Part shown: one piece after another, positions 44,713 to 52,124 of the stretch
Numbering within the stretch: the stretch's first letter is position 1
Layout: each line of letters opens with the position of its first letter
Assembly (NCBI GenBank): GCA_964479435.1
Contig: CAYZME010000001.1
Span: 14,011-78,010, forward strand
Direction of reading: 5' to 3'
DNA length: 64,000 nt
Source: JAAYKS01 sp964479435
Lineage (GTDB): Bacteria; Bacillota; Clostridia; Saccharofermentanales; UBA5734
Translations under genes and position numbers: made by a program
Notes under the pieces: generated by a model
Database searches by the model: none
Told to the model about the DNA's origin: nothing
Seen by the model: the letters and a program-made list of their open reading frames with translations, nothing else

Positions 44713-46428
44713 TTACGACGCGTCGATCCGCTTGTCGATATGGAATCGCTGGATTTTGCGGGTGGTGTTTTTGGGGAATTCGTCCGTACGCAGCTTCACG
44801 AGCTGGACGGCTTTGTAGGCCACCATCCGGGCATTCGCTTTTTTAACCTCGGCGTTGAAATACGCCAGGGGGTCGGTGATGCCCAACGATTGGATTTTAC
44901 TCTCGTCCGGAAAAATCTCCGCGACGATCAGCTCTTTGTTGCCCAGCTGCGGGCCCTCGCCGGCGTAGACGACCACTTCTTCCACCCCGGGGATTTGCGC
45001 CAGTTCATTTTCAATCTCCTCCGGGTAGACATTTTTGCCGTTGGCAAGGATGATCAGGTTTTTCAGACGGCCGGTGATATACAGCCATCCATCCGCGTCG
45101 AGCTTGCCGTAATCGCCGGTATGGAAAAACCCCTCGCTGTCGATCGCGGCGGCGGTCGCTTCCGGGTCTTTGTAATAGCCCAGCATCACATTGGGCCCCC
45201 GGACACAGATCTCACCCTCGCCGTTCTCGTCCGGATCGGCGATGCGGACTTCCGCGTCCCGGATCGGCAGACCGACACTGCCGCGTTTCTGGTATTTGTT
45301 GCGATTGCATGAAACCAGGGGCGCGCATTCGGTGATGCCGTAGCCATTGAGCAAAGTGACGCCGATCCCGTCAAAGGTATCGATGATATCCTGGCGCAGC
45401 GCCGCGCCGCCCGAGATCACCAACTCCAGCTTGCCGCCCAGTTGGGCCAACACGCTTTTGAATACGGTGCGCCGCACGTCGATGCCGACGGTGCGCAGGG
45501 CATTGCTGACCCGGATCATCGCGCGTAGCATCTTTGCCTTGCCCTGCTCCTCGGCACTGGACCAGATGCGGCCATGGAGCTTTTCCAGAAACAACGGCAC
45601 CAGGACCAGATGCGAAGGCTGCTGTTCTTTGATCTCCGCGCCAATATACCGCAAGCCACTCGACAGATAAATCGTCGCCGCCTGCGCGATGTGCCCCACG
45701 ACAATCACCGTCGAGCCAAACGTATGATGCAACGGCAGGGTGCAAATGGTGCGGGGTGTGATCGAAAAATAATACATGCCATTGGTCATATCCAACGCGA
45801 TGTTGCGTTGGCTGAGCATGACTCCTTTGCCCTTGCCGGTCGTTCCCGAAGTGAAGACGATCGTCGCCAGGCGGTCGGGGTCGATCGGCGTGTCATAAAA
45901 TGAAGTGTCGCCGGCCAGACAGGCCTCCCGCCCGCGCCGGCGCACATCTTCGAGTGATATCGCCCCGTCGGGGACGGGTTGTCCGAGGCAAACCCGGGTG
46001 GTGACGTCGGGCACCCGCGCGTCGAAATCGGCCCATTTGGCGGCGATCGACGCGCCCACCACGGCTCCGGTGCAATCGGCGGCGCGCGCGATATCCGCCA
46101 ATTCGCCGGCGGCCAGTTCTTTGTCAATCGGGACCACCACGGCGCCGATCGCCATCAGGGCCAGATATACACAAATCCAGTCGAGTGAGTTTTCGCCGAT
46201 CAGCGCGATGTGGCGATCCCGGAACCCGGCCATCGCCAGGCCCGTCCCGATGTCGCGGATCCGCTCGGCCAGTTCGGCATACGTCACATCGAGGGTCTCG
46301 CGGTCGCGGGGGTCTTCTTTGTAGGAGATGGCGACCCGGTCCGGAAACCGCCGGGCGGCGTTGGCTACCATGACGCGCAGATCCGCGAAATGGGTTGTTT
46401 CATATAACGGGTAATTTTTGCGTGACAT
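44713..46428 (-). CDS. long-chain fatty acid-CoA ligase (AMP-forming)
   Basis: An adenylate-forming enzyme of 571 residues that activates fatty acids to acyl-CoA via acyl-AMP. Clear motifs are the P-loop TSGTTGKGKGVMLSQRN, NGYGITECAPLVS, the ATP-binding TGDYGKLDADGWLYITGR, and the hinge RLKNLIILANGKNVYPEEIE; the C-terminal catalytic Lys is in FPKNTTRKIQR. No membrane segment is obvious. AGGAGAGGG precedes the ATG. The acid chain length cannot be told from the sequence; an o-succinylbenzoate ligase is unlikely because no menaquinone gene is near. Confidence 0.92.
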   Translation of the reverse strand: MSRKNYPLYETTHFADLRVMVANAARRFPDRVAISYKEDPRDRETLDVTYAELAERIRDIGTGLAMAGFRDRHIALIGENSLDWICVYLALMAIGAVVVPIDKELAAGELADIARAADCTGAVVGASIAAKWADFDARVPDVTTRVCLGQPVPDGAISLEDVRRRGREACLAGDTSFYDTPIDPDRLATIVFTSGTTGKGKGVMLSQRNIALDMTNGMYYFSITPRTICTLPLHHTFGSTVIVVGHIAQAATIYLSSGLRYIGAEIKEQQPSHLVLVPLFLEKLHGRIWSSAEEQGKAKMLRAMIRVSNALRTVGIDVRRTVFKSVLAQLGGKLELVISGGAALRQDIIDTFDGIGVTLLNGYGITECAPLVSCNRNKYQKRGSVGLPIRDAEVRIADPDENGEGEICVRGPNVMLGYYKDPEATAAAIDSEGFFHTGDYGKLDADGWLYITGRLKNLIILANGKNVYPEEIENELAQIPGVEEVVVYAGEGPQLGNKELIVAEIFPDESKIQSLGITDPLAYFNAEVKKANARMVAYKAVQLVKLRTDEFPKNTTRKIQRFHIDKRIDAS

Positions 46429-46506
46429 GCATTCCCTCTCCTGTCGGTCGCCAAGAATCGGTCCAGGATGATCCCATTCAAAATGGCTGGCGGCGTTTGC
46501 CGCGCG

Positions 46507-46764
46507 TCAGGCGTCCTCGATCACCAATTTCTTGCCCAGCGCGCGCAAAATGCGGACCAGTGTCGTCAAACGCGGATCCGACGAACCGACCTCCAGCCGC
46601 GCGATCACGGGTTGCCGGACGCCGCTCAGTTGTTCGAGGCCCTTCTGGCTCAGCCCCTTGGCACGCCGGGCGCGGATCATTTCCTGCACCAGGCTGTCAA
46701 TCCGCTGGCTTGAGATCCCCGCCTCCGGGGAGTTCTCCGCCTCGGGTCGCTCTCTCTTGCGCAA
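46507..46764 (-). CDS. XRE-family HTH regulator, RelB/HigA-like size
   Basis: From the TTG start the protein has 85 residues. The helix-turn-helix lies at about 32-62 (KGLSQKGLEQLSGVRQPVIARLEVG), followed by the typical DPRLTTLVRILRALGKKL tail. It is a small DNA-binding protein of the kind used as an antitoxin or autoregulator, but no toxin-like gene lies beside it. The promoter at 46797-46825 lies inside the longer version of the frame, so the ATGs upstream cannot be used from that transcript; the TTG has GGAAGGGGG about eight bases before it. Confidence 0.78.
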   Translation of the reverse strand: MRKRERPEAENSPEAGISSQRIDSLVQEMIRARRAKGLSQKGLEQLSGVRQPVIARLEVGSSDPRLTTLVRILRALGKKLVIEDA

Positions 46765-46796
46765 AATGGCCGCCCCCTTCCGTGAGCACTGTATGC

Positions 46797-46825
46797 ATAA
46801 TAACGAATACGTTATTGCTTGGCAA
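46797..46825 (-). promoter_or_regulatory. sigma-A promoter of the XRE gene
   Basis: On the minus strand TTGCCA, exactly 17 bases, then TATTAT; each box has one mismatch to consensus. The promoter lies between the end of the membrane-protein gene (46841) and the XRE start. Confidence 0.75.
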
Positions 46826-46840
46826 GGCGGACCGGGCTTC

Positions 46841-47407
46841 CTACGGGCCCCGGTCCGGTGGAATCCGCCCGCGGTTTTCATCAAACAAGGCCTTTGCTTT
46901 GTGAAAAGAAAACAGAAAAGCGATGTTGGAGATCAGACCGATGAGCACGCTGGTCAGCGCGAAGCCGGGGAAGATGCGGAACAGGAGGATCGTCCCGTAG
47001 GCGGCGAATGCCATCCAGAGCCAAAACAAGCGCAGGGATTCCGCGTTGAGCGCGATCCCGGCGGCCGTTTCCATCTCCGCCACGCCATGGATGATCTCAT
47101 ACGTCACTTTGAGGGAGCCGGCGATGGACAAAAGCCCCAGCGGCAAACTCACCGCCGTTCCCAACCGGGCCGCCAGACCGCTCAGATCCAAAACATACAG
47201 AACGGCGGTATAGATTGCCATGGCCGTCGCCCAGGGGCGCGCGCGGGAAAAGCGCCGACTGTACCCAGCCATCGCGTCCAATCCCGCGCGCATGAGCAGA
47301 TAGCCGAGAAAATCCGGAATCAGGCCGAGCGTATGCGCGCCTCCCTCACCCAACGTGAGGTCAAAATCCAACAGCGCCAACAGCAGGCCGGTAAAGATTC
47401 TCTGCAT
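46841..47407 (-). CDS. hypothetical membrane protein
   Basis: The 188-residue protein has about five membrane segments. It starts MQRIFTGLLLALLDFDLTLG and has a GLIPDFLGYLLMRAG motif near residue 30, which is known from unassigned membrane proteins of Clostridia; no function is known. The C-terminus (FHKAKALFDENRG) is cytoplasmic. AAAGGA precedes the ATG used; ten further codons upstream lack support. It lies between a glycosidase-like gene upstream and the XRE gene downstream. Confidence 0.7.
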   Translation of the reverse strand: MQRIFTGLLLALLDFDLTLGEGGAHTLGLIPDFLGYLLMRAGLDAMAGYSRRFSRARPWATAMAIYTAVLYVLDLSGLAARLGTAVSLPLGLLSIAGSLKVTYEIIHGVAEMETAAGIALNAESLRLFWLWMAFAAYGTILLFRIFPGFALTSVLIGLISNIAFLFSFHKAKALFDENRGRIPPDRGP

Positions 47408-47446
47408 GCGTCGTCCTTTCTGAAGCCTGCGCCTCAAGCGGCATCT

Positions 47447-48847
47447 TCAGCCCAGATCGCGGAGCGCGCGGCCGACCGCGCGCATGTTGGCGACGCGCAT
47501 TTCGGCATACTCACGGGACAACATGATCCCGGATGCCCCGGCTTCGAACGCGCCGATCACCGCGCGGTATACGGTCTCGGGGTCGCCGGCGAAATGATCG
47601 TCGCCGTACGGGACATCAAACCCGATGCCCGGGTAAACCGGGACACGCCCTTTGACCCCTGCGACAATCCGCCGCGTCAAACGGGTCACATAATCCGCCG
47701 TGAAGCCTTGCGTATCCATCGCCGCCAGGTCCGGTTCGCGCGTTTTGTCGTATCCCATCAGATCATAGAACGCCTCCAGCAGCAACGGCATCGTCGTGTC
47801 GCGCATCAACGTTTTGTGCGCGCGCGCCAGGTACCAGTTTTTGACGCGGGGCGCGGCGATGTCATGGTACGCGATCGGTTTGACAAAATCGCAATACCGC
47901 GAGACTTCGTCATAGTCGATCTCCGCGCGCTGGAATAGATCCCAGGTGCTCTCCTGGTGGTCGATGTGGATCCCGAAACGCGCATCCGGGCGGATGATCT
48001 TGACCGCGCCATATAGCCGTTTCGCCAAATCTTCTTTGGAATCATGTGCCATTTGTTCCCAGGCCAAGATTTCCGGATAGCGCAGCAAAATACGCAGGAA
48101 GGTCGGAAACGCGCCGTCGACCGGATTCACGGTCCCCTCCCGCAAACCGAGGTTGTATTCGTACAATTTCTGGAATCCCTCACGGGCCCGCTCCCCGTTG
48201 ATCCCGCTGGCACGGGCGCGCGCCAGACAGTGGTCGCAAAAACACGTGGGGACATCGTCCCAGAACAGCATCCGCGACAGGGGGCCGCATCGCTCGGACC
48301 CGTACTGCAGACCGTCAATCGGGTAGGTCTTGAACATATCCTCTACCGAAGACAGCCAGAACCGCTGGTAATCCGGGTTGTTAAAACAGGTGTTGGGGTG
48401 AAGGCGGCCGTACACATCAATCGAGAGCACCTGCGACCAGTTGTCGATGTAGCGCATCGTGCGCGCCTGATGCGGCTCCAGAAAGCGGGCGTACACTTTC
48501 ATCCCGCGCTGGCGCGCTGGTTCAGCCAGATCGGCGAGGATATCGTGGCCGGAATATTCCGTGCCCTCCGGGTCCGGATGATGGCGCAGTACGGTGCCGC
48601 GAAAACGTTCTTCGTTGTGCCGGATCCACAAACCCGGCAATTTGCGCCCCCGCTCGTCCCGCACCGGGACACCGTGGTCTTGCGCCAGAGCCGCGCGCGG
48701 GCGGTTGTGCGCGCCGTAATACGTGTGGGTGTACGCGATCAGCGTGTTCACCCCCGCTGTTTCCTGCATCAAATCCAGCGCGTGGTCGATGCCCTCATCG
48801 TACAAACCCACCGGATTGACCTGGATCCCTACAAAACCGTCTCGCAT
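47447..48847 (-). CDS. GH10-like TIM-barrel protein (putative glycoside hydrolase-like)
   Basis: The 466-residue protein looks like a cytosolic TIM barrel of the family-10-like glycosidase group (DUF187/GHL types). It has MKVYARFLEP, VDVYGRLHPNTCFNNPDY, DGLQYGSERCGP with a candidate acid residue, a CFCDHCLARA cysteine cluster, and a late VPVYPGIGFDVP strand with an EAGASGIMLSREY end. The Cys-x-Cys-x2-Cys motif recurs in unassigned members of this group and may bind a metal. Substrate is unknown. AAGGAGG is seven bases before the ATG. Confidence 0.65.
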   Translation of the reverse strand: MRDGFVGIQVNPVGLYDEGIDHALDLMQETAGVNTLIAYTHTYYGAHNRPRAALAQDHGVPVRDERGRKLPGLWIRHNEERFRGTVLRHHPDPEGTEYSGHDILADLAEPARQRGMKVYARFLEPHQARTMRYIDNWSQVLSIDVYGRLHPNTCFNNPDYQRFWLSSVEDMFKTYPIDGLQYGSERCGPLSRMLFWDDVPTCFCDHCLARARASGINGERAREGFQKLYEYNLGLREGTVNPVDGAFPTFLRILLRYPEILAWEQMAHDSKEDLAKRLYGAVKIIRPDARFGIHIDHQESTWDLFQRAEIDYDEVSRYCDFVKPIAYHDIAAPRVKNWYLARAHKTLMRDTTMPLLLEAFYDLMGYDKTREPDLAAMDTQGFTADYVTRLTRRIVAGVKGRVPVYPGIGFDVPYGDDHFAGDPETVYRAVIGAFEAGASGIMLSREYAEMRVANMRAVGRALRDLG

Positions 48848-48870
48848 ACCTGCCTCCTTGTGCTTTTTTT

Positions 48871-48895
48871 GCCCGCGCGTCGATCACGCGCGGGC
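48871..48895. repeat. GC-rich hairpin between mscS and the GH10-like gene
   Basis: GCCCGCGCGT and ACGCGCGGGC form a perfect 10-bp stem with a five-base loop. On the minus strand it is followed by seven A, not T, and by the ribosome site of the downstream gene, so it is not a normal terminator of mscS; an mRNA-processing or translation-control hairpin is possible. Confidence 0.5.
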
Positions 48896-48908
48896 GGTCT
48901 CCTCTATT

Positions 48909-49997
48909 TTATGTATTGCTGAACCCCTCGATCGCGTCGCCCGCCTTTTCCTCACGGTCGCGGTGCAGGCTGATGGCCGGCAAGGCCAGGATCACCCCCA
49001 GCTCACGCGCCTGCTGCAGGATGGCGAGATTGATTCTTTGCCGTACGCGTAACATCTCCTGGTACTCTTTGTGGGTTTGGTAGGCGACAAAAACATCCAG
49101 CGAGGAGGCCGAGAAACGCTCGAACGCGACCATCCCGCTGCCCGGGCGCACCTCAGGGTCTGTCCGTAACAATTCCCGGATTTGCGCGACCAGGGCGTCG
49201 ATCTGTTCCGGCGAGGTGTGGTAAGCCAGGCCGACATGAAACGAAACACGGCGCGCGGCGCGCGAAGCGCCATTGGCGATGATGCCGGCGGCTAACCGGC
49301 TGTTGGGTACCGAAAGCAGCGATTGATCGAGAATGCGGATTTTTGTGCTGCGCAAACCGACCGCGACCACCGTGCCGGCATATTGTTCGAATTCGATCCA
49401 ATCGCCGATCTCGAAGGGCTTATCGACCATGATCGCGATGCTGCCGAACAGATTGGCGGCCGTATCCTGCGCCGCCAGCGCCAGCGCCAAACCGCCGATC
49501 CCCAGGCCGGCCAGCATGCCGGTGATGTCTGACACCCAACGCGACAGGATCGCGAAAATGCCAAAGACGATGACCACCGCTTTGCACGCCACCGTGATGT
49601 AATTGGCCGCGTTGGCGTCAATTTTTCCCGTTGCCGGACGCGAAGTGTCCAGCAGTAGACCGGCCACCAGACCGGCCGACGCGTATAAGACCCAGAACGC
49701 GGCCAGTAAAAACAGGGTGGAAAAAACATTGCTGACAACACCAAAACAGGAGGGCGTAAGCGCCAAGAGCGGCAGGACGCCCCGGATGGTCCCGGTGAGA
49801 AAAAACCACGACAACGGGCGCAAAAGCGCCGTGCGGACGAGGGCAAAACGCGCGGGATCGCGTGTGCGCAGACGCGCGAGGGCAAGCCGTATCGCCGCCC
49901 GGGCCCAAAGCGTGCGCGTCAGAAAGACAACCACCACGATCCCCAACGCGATCAAACGCCACAAAAGAGCGGGCCATTCAAACCATTCTGACGGCAT
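48909..49997 (-). CDS. MscS-family small-conductance mechanosensitive channel
   Basis: The 362-residue membrane protein opens under osmotic downshock. It has about four or five membrane helices, with the pore helix GIGGLALALAAQDTAANLFGSIAIM, then the beta domain (FEIGDWIEFEQYAGTVVAVGLRSTKIRILDQSLLSVPNS) and a C-terminal alpha/beta domain. The ATG used is six bases after GGAGG; the frame starts two codons earlier. It is a standalone gene. Some members also export glutamate, which cannot be judged here. Confidence 0.92.
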   Translation of the reverse strand: MPSEWFEWPALLWRLIALGIVVVVFLTRTLWARAAIRLALARLRTRDPARFALVRTALLRPLSWFFLTGTIRGVLPLLALTPSCFGVVSNVFSTLFLLAAFWVLYASAGLVAGLLLDTSRPATGKIDANAANYITVACKAVVIVFGIFAILSRWVSDITGMLAGLGIGGLALALAAQDTAANLFGSIAIMVDKPFEIGDWIEFEQYAGTVVAVGLRSTKIRILDQSLLSVPNSRLAAGIIANGASRAARRVSFHVGLAYHTSPEQIDALVAQIRELLRTDPEVRPGSGMVAFERFSASSLDVFVAYQTHKEYQEMLRVRQRINLAILQQARELGVILALPAISLHRDREEKAGDAIEGFSNT

Positions 49998-50082
49998 TCC
50001 CATCCTCCCGGATCCGCGGATTCGCCCGAAAAACCCATATCCCCATTCTATACCATCTGTTCATGTGAACCGAAGCCCCAAT

Positions 50083-50111
50083 AAAAAGGGCTGCCTCTTG
50101 TGAGACAGCCC
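50083..50111 (-). terminator. terminator of the CarD-family gene
   Basis: On the minus strand GGGCTGTCTC pairs with GAGGCAGCCC around a four-base loop, followed by five T. It lies about 40 bases downstream of the carD-like stop codon. Confidence 0.85.
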
Positions 50112-50140
50112 CATCGCCGGTCAAATGACACCCAGGCAGT

Positions 50141-50159
50141 GCCTAGGCTGCGCCTAGGC
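50141..50159. repeat. GCCTAGGC palindrome pair over the CarD-family stop codon
   Basis: The 8-bp palindrome GCCTAGGC occurs twice, separated by TGC, so it can also fold as an 8-bp hairpin. The stop codon TAG of the CarD-family gene lies inside the right copy. It is a member of the short GC-rich palindromes seen at several junctions. Confidence 0.6.
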
Positions 50160-50651
50160 GGGCACTTCGCCGAGAATAATCGGCAGTACCTGCTCGGGTT
50201 CGAGGTCGAGACCCAGGGCAAATTCGTTATACAGCAGCCGTTCCGCTTTTTTCATCGCTTCCCGGTCGGTCGCGGACAAGTTTTTGCCTTGTTTTGCCAG
50301 CTCTTCGCGGCGGAAATAAATCGATTTGACCATTTTGATCAACTCCGCCTGATCTCCCGAACGAATGGCTTCGTTGAAAAAATTCCGGCGTTGGGTATCT
50401 TCTTCCATCCATTGGGGGTCGGCTTCGGGCATCTCCTGCAGCAACCGCAAAATCTGCTCTCTGGATAGGGCTCTGCGGAAATGGGGTTTGGAATGATCGA
50501 CGGGGACGTAGATCATCTCATTGTTTTCCTGCAAAGGACTCAAGACAAAATATTCACGCTCGGGGTTGCCGCTAAAACTGCGCATGACGCGATCTACAAC
50601 ACGGCAAACACCTGTAGCACCGAATACAACGTGATCATTGACTTTGAACAC
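50154..50651 (-). CDS. CarD family transcriptional regulator
   Basis: CarD/CdnL proteins bind RNA polymerase beta and stabilise the open promoter complex. The 165-residue protein has the N-terminal RNAP-interaction domain (FKVNDHVVFGATGVCRVVD ... YFVLSPLQENNEMIYVPVDH, residues 1-60) and a helical C-terminal DNA-binding domain. The start is GTG, six bases after AAAGGAG. It is transcribed alone, from a strong promoter to a strong terminator. Confidence 0.93.
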   Translation of the reverse strand: MFKVNDHVVFGATGVCRVVDRVMRSFSGNPEREYFVLSPLQENNEMIYVPVDHSKPHFRRALSREQILRLLQEMPEADPQWMEEDTQRRNFFNEAIRSGDQAELIKMVKSIYFRREELAKQGKNLSATDREAMKKAERLLYNEFALGLDLEPEQVLPIILGEVPA

Positions 50652-50711
50652 CGTGCACTCCTTTCCTGCCTGCAAACGCTACGCTAATACAAAATAACAT
50701 GTATTATTCAC

Positions 50712-50740
50712 ATAATAGCACATTTTTGCCAATTTTTCAA
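50712..50740 (-). promoter_or_regulatory. sigma-A promoter of the CarD-family gene
   Basis: On the minus strand TTGAAA, exactly 17 bases, then TATTAT. The start of transcription would fall about 55 bases upstream of the GTG. Confidence 0.75.
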
Positions 50741-50809
50741 GCCCGCGCGCGCAGTTTTGTACAGGAGTGCCATCACCCGACAAACGGGTGCCGGAAGCCG
50801 GTTGACGTA

Positions 50810-51223
50810 TCAGGTCACACGGCAACCGGTGCAATGCATGGACGCGACGCGCGTTCCTTTGTCATCCGTGATATCCACACGGTAAAAGCAGAGCGTCCGG
50901 CCGCTCTTGAGCGCGACGGCGCGGGCGGTCAGCCGGCCTGTCCGCGCGGCCTGCAAATACTGGATGTGGCAATCGGCAGCCACCGTCCGCTGGCCGTGGC
51001 CGCGCAAATAAGCGGCATTGGCGCCGACGGCAAAAGTAAAATCTCCCAGGGTAAACAAGGCGCCGCCCATCACGGTGTCGGACGAATTGAGATGCCGGTC
51101 CTGCACCTCGATGTGGCATACCGCGTCATCCCCTTCGATGGAGTCGATCACAATCCCAGTACTGGCCGCAAAGCGATCGCGGCCAAAAAAATCCCGCGCC
51201 TTCTCCAAAATATCCGTTTGCAT
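50810..51223 (-). CDS. PaaI-type hotdog thioesterase
   Basis: The 137-residue protein is a single hotdog-fold acyl-CoA thioesterase. It has VMGGALFTLGDFTFAVGANA (the catalytic Asp lies in the helix, Gly-Gly in the oxyanion loop), GRTVAADCHIQYLQAAR, and a late SGRTLCFYRVDITDDKGTRVA strand pair. It probably hydrolyses aryl- or acyl-CoA. AGGAGG lies seven bases before the ATG. It shares its upstream region with the divergent DUF2975 operon, where a dyad overlaps its leader. Confidence 0.88.
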   Translation of the reverse strand: MQTDILEKARDFFGRDRFAASTGIVIDSIEGDDAVCHIEVQDRHLNSSDTVMGGALFTLGDFTFAVGANAAYLRGHGQRTVAADCHIQYLQAARTGRLTARAVALKSGRTLCFYRVDITDDKGTRVASMHCTGCRVT

Positions 51224-51240
51224 GGGGTGCCTCCTAAAAA

Positions 51241-51259
51241 TTTATCGATTAACGATAAA
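51241..51259. promoter_or_regulatory. TTTATCG-ATTAA-CGATAAA dyad upstream of the DUF2975 operon
   Basis: A perfect 7-bp inverted repeat with a five-base spacer, seven bases upstream of the -35 element of the DUF2975 operon and inside the leader or promoter of the divergent thioesterase gene. The operon encodes a small XRE regulator, so this is the natural candidate for its own operator; the link is inferred. Confidence 0.55.
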
Positions 51260-51265
51260 TATTTA

Positions 51266-51294
51266 TTGTTTTTCGCTAACTACTGTGTTATAAC
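51266..51294 (+). promoter_or_regulatory. promoter of the DUF2975-XRE-DUF4173 operon
   Basis: TTGTTT, 17 bases, TATAAC. The -10 lies 36 bases upstream of the DUF2975 ATG; the dyad operator candidate is just upstream. Confidence 0.6.
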
Positions 51295-51329
51295 GGAACT
51301 GCAATCACAGAATCGGAGGTAGGCAAGTC

Positions 51330-51863
51330 ATGCTAGCGGCTCAACCCAACCTGCTCAATCGTTGCTTGCGCATCCTGATCGATCTTCTACTCCTCCTCAA
51401 CCTGTTAATCCTCCTGGCTTTGCCCTGGCTTCTGAGCGCCGTGTATGATCACCCGCGTTTGCTGGGCCAACTGGAAGCGCCGGTGGAGTGGGTAAACCCC
51501 GACGCGGCTTCGGGACCAGAATACCCGTCCGATCTGCCGCGATCAAGTTACCCGTTTTATTTGGCCTTTCTCTATGTCTGCGGCGCTTCCACGGCCTGGT
51601 TGTTGACTGAGGGTCACCGCATTTTGCGGCGGATCGAGCACGGGCAGCCCTTCACGGCGGACCAGGCGAGCGCGTTCCGGCGTGTGGCGGGGGCTTTTGC
51701 CGCGCTGGCCGTCGCGTTCGCCGTCAAGATCCTCTTTTATAACACCCTGTTGACGATGTTCTGTTGTGCGTTGTTCTGGCTGCTCATCCTCATTGCTCTG
51801 GTTTTGTCACAGGTTTTTCGCCAAGCGTTTGAGGTAAAAAGCGAGAACGATTTGACGGTGTAG
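51330..51863 (+). CDS. DUF2975 membrane protein
   Basis: The 177-residue protein has four membrane segments and the DUF2975 segment AWLLTEGHRILRRIEHGQPFTADQASAFRRVAGA between helices 2 and 3. This family has no known function but is almost always next to a small XRE regulator of the YozG type, as here. CGGAGG precedes the ATG. The gap to the XRE gene is nine bases. Confidence 0.88.
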   Translation: MLAAQPNLLNRCLRILIDLLLLLNLLILLALPWLLSAVYDHPRLLGQLEAPVEWVNPDAASGPEYPSDLPRSSYPFYLAFLYVCGASTAWLLTEGHRILRRIEHGQPFTADQASAFRRVAGAFAALAVAFAVKILFYNTLLTMFCCALFWLLILIALVLSQVFRQAFEVKSENDLTV

Positions 51864-51872
51864 GAGAAAAGC

Positions 51873-52121
51873 ATGGCGATCGTGGTCAATTTGGATGTCA
51901 TGATGTCCCGGCGCAAGATCAGTTTGACCGAGTTGGCGGCTCAGGTCGATCTGACCCTCGCCAATCTCTCGATCCTCAAAAACGGGCACGCCCGCGCCAT
52001 ACGTTTCTCGACACTGGACGCGTTATGCCGCGCGCTCGACTGCCAACCCGGCGATCTTTTGGCCTGGTCGGACGCGCCCGACGAGGACAAACCNNNNNNN
52101 NNNCCCCGCAAGGAGGCCTGA
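51873..52121 (+). CDS. YozG-like XRE regulator, interrupted by gap
   Basis: A DNA-binding protein of about 80 residues: MAIVVNLDVMMSRRKISLTELAAQVDLTLANLSILKNG, then RFSTLDALCRALDCQPGDLL, which is the classical YozG-type HTH followed by the family's final helix. A ten-base N gap interrupts the last codons before PRKEA and stop, so the C-terminus is not exact. Its partner genes are DUF2975 before and DUF4173 after; the ribosome site of the next gene lies over its stop. Confidence 0.88.
   Translation: MAIVVNLDVMMSRRKISLTELAAQVDLTLANLSILKNGHARAIRFSTLDALCRALDCQPGDLLAWSDAPDEDKXXXXPRKEA
52094..52103. other. assembly gap (10 N)
   Basis: A ten-base N run lies near the 3' end of the XRE gene. If the true length is not ten the C-terminal residues and the stop codon will differ. 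Confidence 0.98.
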
Positions 52122-52124
52122 ACG

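Noticed and set aside
46532..47938. 468-codon plus-strand frame across three minus-strand genes
   Set aside because: It spans the XRE gene, a membrane-protein gene and part of the glycosidase-like gene on the other strand and is rich in Arg, Gln and His, typical of an antisense shadow.
48871..48895. Considered as the mscS terminator
   Set aside because: On the transcribed minus strand the stem is followed by A residues, not by T, and by the ribosome site of the next gene.
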